Shown here one piece after another: positions 58,297-64,000 of a stretch of 64,000 nucleotides of DNA. This DNA is from Antedon bifida (taxonomy: Eukaryota > Echinodermata > Crinoidea > Comatulida > Antedonidae): the NCBI GenBank assembly GCA_963402885.1, contig OY727099.1, forward strand, positions 21,161,001-21,225,000, read 5' to 3'. A program made the translations under genes and the position numbers. How positions within the stretch are numbered: the first letter of the stretch is position 1; the number at the start of each line of letters is the position of its first letter. The notes beneath the pieces are model-generated. The model saw only the letters and a list, made by a program, of their open reading frames with translations, did no database searches and was not told where the DNA came from.

Positions 58297-58815
58297 TATT
58301 TATTATTATTATTATTATTACTTGTATAGCGCACATTTATACAACATTTAATTATAATCAGCGGCGCTTCACATCAATTAGTATCGTAACATTGTTTGAA
58401 ATATAGTGCTTTTAAATGTTTTTTAAACTGATTATAGTCGTCTAAGTGTTTAATGTGACTTGGTAAACTGTTCCAAATTTTGGGTCCTGCTACGGCGAAC
58501 GAACGGTCAGCAAATGTCTTTCGTTTAGTTCGTGGGATTGTCAGGTTATAATTGCTGGTGCTTGAACGAGTACTGCGAGAAACATTCCGCACAGTAAGAA
58601 TATCTCTCAGGTAACTTGGAGCGGAACCTTTAAGCGAACGCCATACAAGACACGCTATTTTGAATTGACATCTATGAGACATCGGAAGCCAGTGCAAGGA
58701 TCGCATGGCGTTGGTTGCACAGTCATACCGACCTTTCCTGACAATTATTTTCGCAGCTTGGTGCAGTAACCTCTTCATTGGAGCAAGGGTATTAGCAGGT
58801 AGACCATAATACAAT
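58297..58815 (-). mobile_element. 5'-truncated LINE 3' end (L2/CR1 type) inside the satellite
   Basis: The minus strand holds 146 codons (58814-58374) of a reverse transcriptase C-terminus: MKRLLHQAAKIIVRKG, LHWLPMSHRCQFKIACLVW, GSAPSYLRDIL, and FAVAGPKIWNSLPSHIK, the usual end of L2/CR1-type ORF2. Then come a GCGCTATA tail and a TAA microsatellite, as in L2-type elements. The frame is intact, so the copy is fairly young. The insertion splits one satellite unit. Confidence 0.85.
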
Positions 58816-59445
58816 ACATAGGATTTAGTTTACCACTGTGCGCTACTATACCAATTTGGTAGCACTAGCGAACAGTGATAAGAAATATGATTAGTTTAAC
58901 AATGTGCGCTACTATATCCATTTTGGTAGCACTAGCGCATAGTGATAATAAATAGGATTAGTTTACCACTGTGTGCTATTATATCCATTTTGTTAGCACT
59001 AACGCATAGTGATAATAAATAGGATTTAGTAAAGCACTGTGCGCTACTATACCCATTTGGTAGTACTAGTGCACAGTGTTAATACATAAGATTTAGTTTA
59101 CCACTGTGCGCTACTATACCCATTTTGGTAGCACTAGCGCATAGTGATAATAAATATTATTTAGTTTTGCACTGTGCGCTACTATACGCATTTGGTAGCA
59201 CTAGTGGACATTGTTAATAAAAAGGATATAGTTTACCACTGTGCGCTACTATACCCATTTTGGTAGTATTTGCGCACAGTAATAATAAATAGGATTTAGT
59301 TTGGCACTGTGCCCTACTATACCCATTTTGGAAGCACTAGCGCACAGTATTAATAAATAGGATTTAGTTTACCACTGTGCGCTACAATACCCATTTAGTA
59401 GCATCAGCGCACAGTGTTAATAAATAGGATTTAGTTTACCACTTT

Positions 59446-59525
59446 GCGTATTTGGCCATCTTTGTTCATTATACATCTTTCCCATGGTTTTATAGAGTCA
59501 AAGTCAAGTTTCAGTTGTTTATTCA
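59446..59525. repeat. Non-satellite segment within the satellite, copy 1
   Basis: About 80 bp unrelated to the satellite (TTTGGCCATCTTTGTTCATT onward, ending GTTGTTTATTCATC). It recurs exactly 1,590 bp away at 61036, which marks the higher-order repeat. Confidence 0.85.
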
Positions 59526-61035
59526 TCAGCGCACAGTGTTAACAAATAGGATTTAGTTTACCACTGCGCTACTATACCCATTTGGTAGCACTAGTGCACA
59601 GTGTTAATAAAAAGGATTAGTTTACCACTGTGCGCTACTATACCTATTTTGGTAGCACTAGCGCATAGTGATAATAAATAGGATTTAGTTTAGCACTGTG
59701 CGCTACTATACCCATTTGGTAGCACTAGCGCACAGTGTTAATAAATAGGATTTAGTCACTGTGCGCTACAATACCCATTAAGCAGCATCAGCGCACAGTG
59801 TTAATAAATAGGATTTAGTTTACCACTGCGCTACTATACCCATTTGGTAGCACTAGTGCACAGTGTTAATAAAAAAGATTAGTTTACCACTGTGCGCTAT
59901 TATACCTATTTTGGTAGCACTAGCGCATAGTGATAATAAATATGATTAGTTTACCACTGTGTGCTACAATACCCATTTGGTAGCACTAGTGCACAGTGTT
60001 AATAAAAAGGATATAGTTTACCACTGTGCGCTACTATACCCATTTTGGTAGTATTTGCGCACAGTAATAATAAATAGGATTTAGTTTGGCACTGTGCCCT
60101 ACTATACCCATTTTGGTAGCACTAGCGCACAGTGATAATAAATATGATTAGTTTACCACTGGGTGCTACAATACTCATTTGGTAGCACTAGCAGACATTG
60201 TTAATAAATAGGATATAGTTTACCACTGAGCGCTACTATACCCATTTTGGTAGTATTTGCGCACATTGATACTAAATAGGATTTAGTTTAGCACTGTGCT
60301 CTACTATACCCATGTTGGGAGCACTAGCGCACAGTATTAATAAATCGGATTTAGTTTACCACTGTGCGCTACAATACCCATTTAGTAGCATCAGCGCACA
60401 GTGTTAATACATAGGATTTAGTTTACCACTGTGCGCTACTATACCCATTTGGTAGCACTAGCGAACAGTGATAATAAATATGATTAGTTTAACAATGTGC
60501 GCTACTATATCCATTTTGGTAGCACTAGCGCATAGTGATAATAAATAGGATTAGTTTACCACTGTGTGCTATTATACCCATTTTGTTAGCACTAACGTAT
60601 AGTGATAATAAATAGGATTTAGTTTAGCACTGTGCGCTACTATACCCATTTGGTAGCACTAGTGCACAGTGTTAATACATAAGATTTAGTTTACCACTGT
60701 GCGCTACTATACCCATTTTGGTAGCACTAGCACATAGTGATAATAAATATTATTTAGTCTTGCACTGTGCGCTACTATACGCATTTGGTAGCACTAGTGG
60801 ACATTAATAAAAAGGATATAGTTTACCACTGTGCGCTACTATACCCATTTTGGTAGTATTTGCGCACAGTAATAATAAATAGGATTTAGTTTGGCACTGT
60901 GCCCTACTATACCCATTTTGGGAGCACTAGCGCACAGTGTTAATGAATAGGATTTAGTTTACCACTGTGCGCTACAATACCCATTTAGTAGCATCAGCGC
61001 ACAGTGTTAATAAATAGGATTTAGTTTACCACTTT

Positions 61036-61115
61036 GCGTATTTGGCCATCTTTGTTCATTATACATCTTTCCCATGGTTTTATAGAGTCAAAGTCAAGTT
61101 TCAGTTGTTTATTCA
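61036..61115. repeat. Non-satellite segment within the satellite, copy 2
   Basis: Second copy of the segment at 59446, apparently identical, embedded in the same unit context. Confidence 0.85.
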
Positions 61116-61808
61116 TCAGCGCACAGTGTTAATAAATAGGATTTAGTTTACCACTGCGCTACTATACCCATTTGGTAGCACTAGTGCACAGTGTTAATAA
61201 AAAGGATTAGTTTACCACTGTGCGCTACTATACCTATTTTGGTAGCACTAGCGCATAGTGATAATAAATAGGATTTAGTTTAGCACTGTGCGCTACTATA
61301 CCCATTTGGTAGCACTAGCGCACAGTGTTAATAAATAGGATTTAGTCACTGTGCGCTACAATACCCATTAAGCAGCATCAGCGCACAGTGTTAATAAATA
61401 GGATTTAGTTTACCACTGTGCGCTACTATACCAATTTTGGTAGCACTAGCGCACAGTGTTAATAAATAGGATTTAGTTTAACACTGCGCTACTATACCCA
61501 TTTCGTAGCACTAGTGCACAGTGTTAATAAAAAAGATTAGTTTACCACTGTGCGCTACTATACCCATTTGGTAGCATTAGCTCACAGTTTTAATAAATAG
61601 GATTTAGTTTTACCACTGTGTGCTACTATACCCATTTTTGTAGCACTGGCACAGTGATAAGAAATAGGATTTTATTTATTATACAAGATGCGATGCTAGC
61701 TGAACAACAAATGTTGTAGTCGCATAACAAAAAATCACTTAATTGCTCTATTATTACTAACTACGGCATCCAACTCTTCAACTATTTTATATAATAATAA
61801 TAATACAT

Positions 61809-62769
61809 ATGATGTCAACTAGATCGAGCTCTAAATCTAAACGATCTACGGAAAAATCAACTGAACTGATGTCGGAGCCTACTGTCAATCCAAGTACGAA
61901 TAAGGATGGAGGTCAGGCTAATAAACAGCCTACTGAGTCACCTGGCATACCAAAAGCCGGTACCTCGGAACAACAACAAGGCCTACGGACAACGGACTCA
62001 TCGACAATGCGAGATGTTGAGCTTCTTCTTTCCGACGATAAAGAACTCGTAAGTATTGTTGCTACGACAATAAGTAAACACATTCTATCATCTTCCAATC
62101 TTATGGATAAAATCATAGCATCAATATGTGGAAACGAAAGGGTCATCCGATCAATAAGTGACGCCATTCTTGACCAGGTCAGTCAAAATATTTATAGTAG
62201 CGTTGCCCTTGACAACGAGAGTATCGCAGGTGAAATTACGTCACTACAAGAGAAGAACAATAAGCTGACGAACGATCACAACAACTTACTAGAAAAACTA
62301 GATGACCTTGAGCAGTATAGTAGACGTAATTGCCTACTATTACACGGCGTACCCGAGACAGATAATACCGAAAACACCGATAAGATAGCCTTAGAAATAA
62401 TATCATCTCGTATTTGTGATGACATAGAACTAATCGATATGGATCGCACACACCGTCTTGGACGAAAGAAAGCAGGACTACACCAGGATAAATCACGTTC
62501 TAAAACTAAACCACGTCTAATTAATTAAATTCTCAACCTACCGCGCAAGAGCAGAGGTATTTCGAAATAAGAAATTACTTAAAAATTCGTCCTTTTCTAT
62601 AACTGAAAATCTAACGCCACTTCGCATGAATCTACTACGCGAAACGACAGCACATGACGCAGTGGAAGCCGCGTGGTCCCTCGATGGACGGATAAACTGC
62701 ATACTGAAGAAAAATAAGAAGAAGATTGTTATTAGATCAAAAACAGATCTCCGTAATCTCCGAATGTAA
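61809..62769 (+). pseudogene. LINE ORF1 with a frameshift
   Basis: Nucleic-acid chaperone protein of a non-LTR element. The first part (61809-62528) has a Ser/Thr-rich start, a coiled coil (EITSLQEKNNKLTNDHNNLL) and the hallmark LEQYSRRNCLLLHGVPE, then MDRTHRLGRKK. It stops at 62526-62528 (RLIN then stop). The continuation is in another frame from 62527 (KFSTYRARAEVFRNKKLL, then SLDGRINCILKKNKKKI) to TAA at 62767. A small deletion near 62520 explains the break. The element lies right after the satellite. Confidence 0.85.
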
Positions 62770-63273
62770 CTTTATTGACGATATCAAACCTAACTTTTTA
62801 TCTTGCTCCCGCTGTAGTCCAGTTTGGCCCTACGTTGTAAATTAATGTTTTAGTTTTCACTATGAATAGTAATTATTACCACTACTATTTATTACCATTA
62901 TTATTGCCATCTCTTCTTTCTATTGTTAATACTGCATTATCATCATTATTATTGTTATTATTACATTATTATTATTATTATTATTAACAACATTATTATT
63001 ATTCCCACATTTTGTTATTATCACTATTACACTAATAGTAATGGTACTGTATTAGGCTAATATTAAAACCAAGCCTAAACGATTTTACAATTCTTATTAT
63101 AAATTATATACACGTAGCCTACATATTCATTTTATTACGATTAATATTCTACCGATGCCCCAATATCCATATTACGCAATTTAGTGTTTTTTGTTTTTTT
63201 TTTGCATGCATTATTATTTATACTATTTATCTGATTAATGAACATTTACAAACCCAATTGTATTATTAACATT

Positions 63274-63304
<31 letters not shown>

Positions 63305-63445
63305 CTTTTTAACGGCAGTATGCGTTAACTTGTTCCTTCTTTTTTGTTGTTTATTTTATGTAGTGTACTGGTATCATTTTATTTATTGTAGGTATAAAAT
63401 CATTAACACTTGGGTATTTATATTTTTGGAATTGACTATATTATT
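62770..63445 (+). other. LINE ORF1-ORF2 spacer
   Basis: AT-rich, with ATT trinucleotide runs (about 62940-63000) and a TTTA run (63272-63304). No exon. Confidence 0.6.
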
Positions 63446-64000
63446 ATGTTATCATGTGATATGGCTTGTTCAGTAGCAACTCATAATACAAAGAGCAACC
63501 CACCAGTTACTACTACTGGTAGCGATTCAGATTCAGGAATTAATGGAAATACCAATAATACAAATCGACTAAATGAACTCAAATTTGATGTGTTTGAGTC
63601 CATTACAAATTTTGCAGGAAACTTTGATCTAGATCCTGACCAAAATTTCTACAAAAACTGCACAAACCTTTCTAATTATTTTCTTTGTGATCAATTTGCA
63701 TGTAAATTTAAAACAGTAGATACTCAAAAAAGTTTTTCTAGTATCCACTTTAATGCAAGAAGTCTCGTAAAAAATTTGGATGCTATCATGGAATTTATTG
63801 AAACTCTACATTTTCAGTTTGATATTATTGGTATCTCGGAGACATGGTGTAATGAAAATAGTCCACCGTTAAATATACCTAACTATACATTGTTATCTAA
63901 AAATCGAAACGGTAGAGTAGGTGGTGGGGTTGCTTTGTATGTAAGTAACTTAAGATCATATACTCAACGAAATGACATTTCCTTGACAAATATTTCATGT
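63446..64000 (+). CDS. LINE ORF2, endonuclease start (partial)
   Basis: From ATG at 63446 the frame is open for 185 codons to the end of the window. After a low-complexity leader it shows apurinic-endonuclease motifs of non-LTR elements: SIHFNARSLVKNLDAI, FDIIGISETWCNE and GGGVALYVSNL. The missing rest would hold the reverse transcriptase. Because ORF1 is broken, this copy may not be autonomous. Confidence 0.85.
   Translation, partial: MLSCDMACSVATHNTKSNPPVTTTGSDSDSGINGNTNNTNRLNELKFDVFESITNFAGNFDLDPDQNFYKNCTNLSNYFLCDQFACKFKTVDTQKSFSSIHFNARSLVKNLDAIMEFIETLHFQFDIIGISETWCNENSPPLNIPNYTLLSKNRNGRVGGGVALYVSNLRSYTQRNDISLTNISC

Larger units (their letters stand above)
56906..61670. repeat. Hairpin satellite, about 67-bp unit
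   Basis: About 60 or more units in about 4.3 kb. Consensus left arm CACTGTGCGCTA, loop CTATACCCATTTTGGTAGCAC, right arm TAGCGCACAGTG, then a spacer ATAATAAATAGGATTTAGTT. The arms are exact 12-bp complements in the consensus, and the loop contains a further TACC/GGTA pair. Units vary by point changes and small indels. Higher-order repeats of about 671 bp (57001 with 57672) and 1,590 bp (59441 with 61031) are visible. No reading frame. It is interrupted by a LINE tail at 58297-58815. Confidence 0.92.

Noticed and set aside
56906-61670. A CRISPR-like array in the 67-bp repeats
   Set aside because: The spacers are themselves repeated, there are no cas genes, and the genome is eukaryotic.

Overview
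The window looks like nuclear DNA of an invertebrate deuterostome, most plausibly an echinoderm. This is inference: it rests on AT-rich DNA with long introns and many SINE, LINE and MITE copies, intron-containing genes with GT-AG junctions, a Rab39-type exon, a shelterin TPP1-like gene, and giant NACHT-LRR receptors with a death-fold N-terminus, a class known to be expanded in echinoderms and amphioxus. No prokaryotic or organellar features are present.

Layout: (1) 0-4.6 kb is non-coding, with a tandem repeat, a complete tRNA-Glu-derived SINE and a possible 45-nt exon. (2) 4.6-11.2 kb holds NLR-A on the + strand, one huge NACHT-LRR exon whose 3' half is about 19 nearly identical 177-bp units; an in-frame stop cuts it about 79 codons before the original end. 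(3) 12.4-14.5 kb is a decayed LINE inserted into a minisatellite. (4) 15.4 kb is the last exon of a Rab39-like GTPase. (5) 17.5-20.7 kb is non-coding with MITEs. (6) 31-21 kb on the - strand is a 12-exon gene that I read as ACD/TPP1. Exons 1-4 encode the OB-fold; later exons are duplicated acidic exons and an 8-residue repeat. All splice phases are consistent through exon 12. (7) 31.8-43.1 kb is a hierarchical tandem duplication: two blocks of about 6.1-6.3 kb, each with six copies of a short segment carrying exon-like splice signals. (8) 43.9 kb is a decayed PHD-finger fragment. (9) 45.0-54.5 kb is NLR-B on the + strand: a DED-like exon spliced in phase 1 to a 6.7-kb NACHT-LRR exon. Its intron contains a fold-back minisatellite element. 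(10) 55.3 kb is a SINE copy with a perfect 15-bp target duplication; 56.2 kb is a MITE with near-perfect 37-bp inverted termini. (11) 56.9-61.7 kb is a satellite of about 67-bp units, each able to form a 12-bp hairpin, with higher-order repeats and an embedded LINE tail. (12) 61.8-64.0 kb is a LINE with a frameshifted ORF1 and an ORF2 endonuclease running off the window.

NLR-A and NLR-B are paralogues in the same orientation about 43 kb apart, and the similarity extends into their 3' flanks. They are predicted cytosolic sensors: death-fold signalling domain, NACHT ATPase switch, LRR sensing surface. The TPP1-like gene would act at telomeres. The rest is mainly mobile and tandem-repeat DNA, much of it built from inverted repeats.
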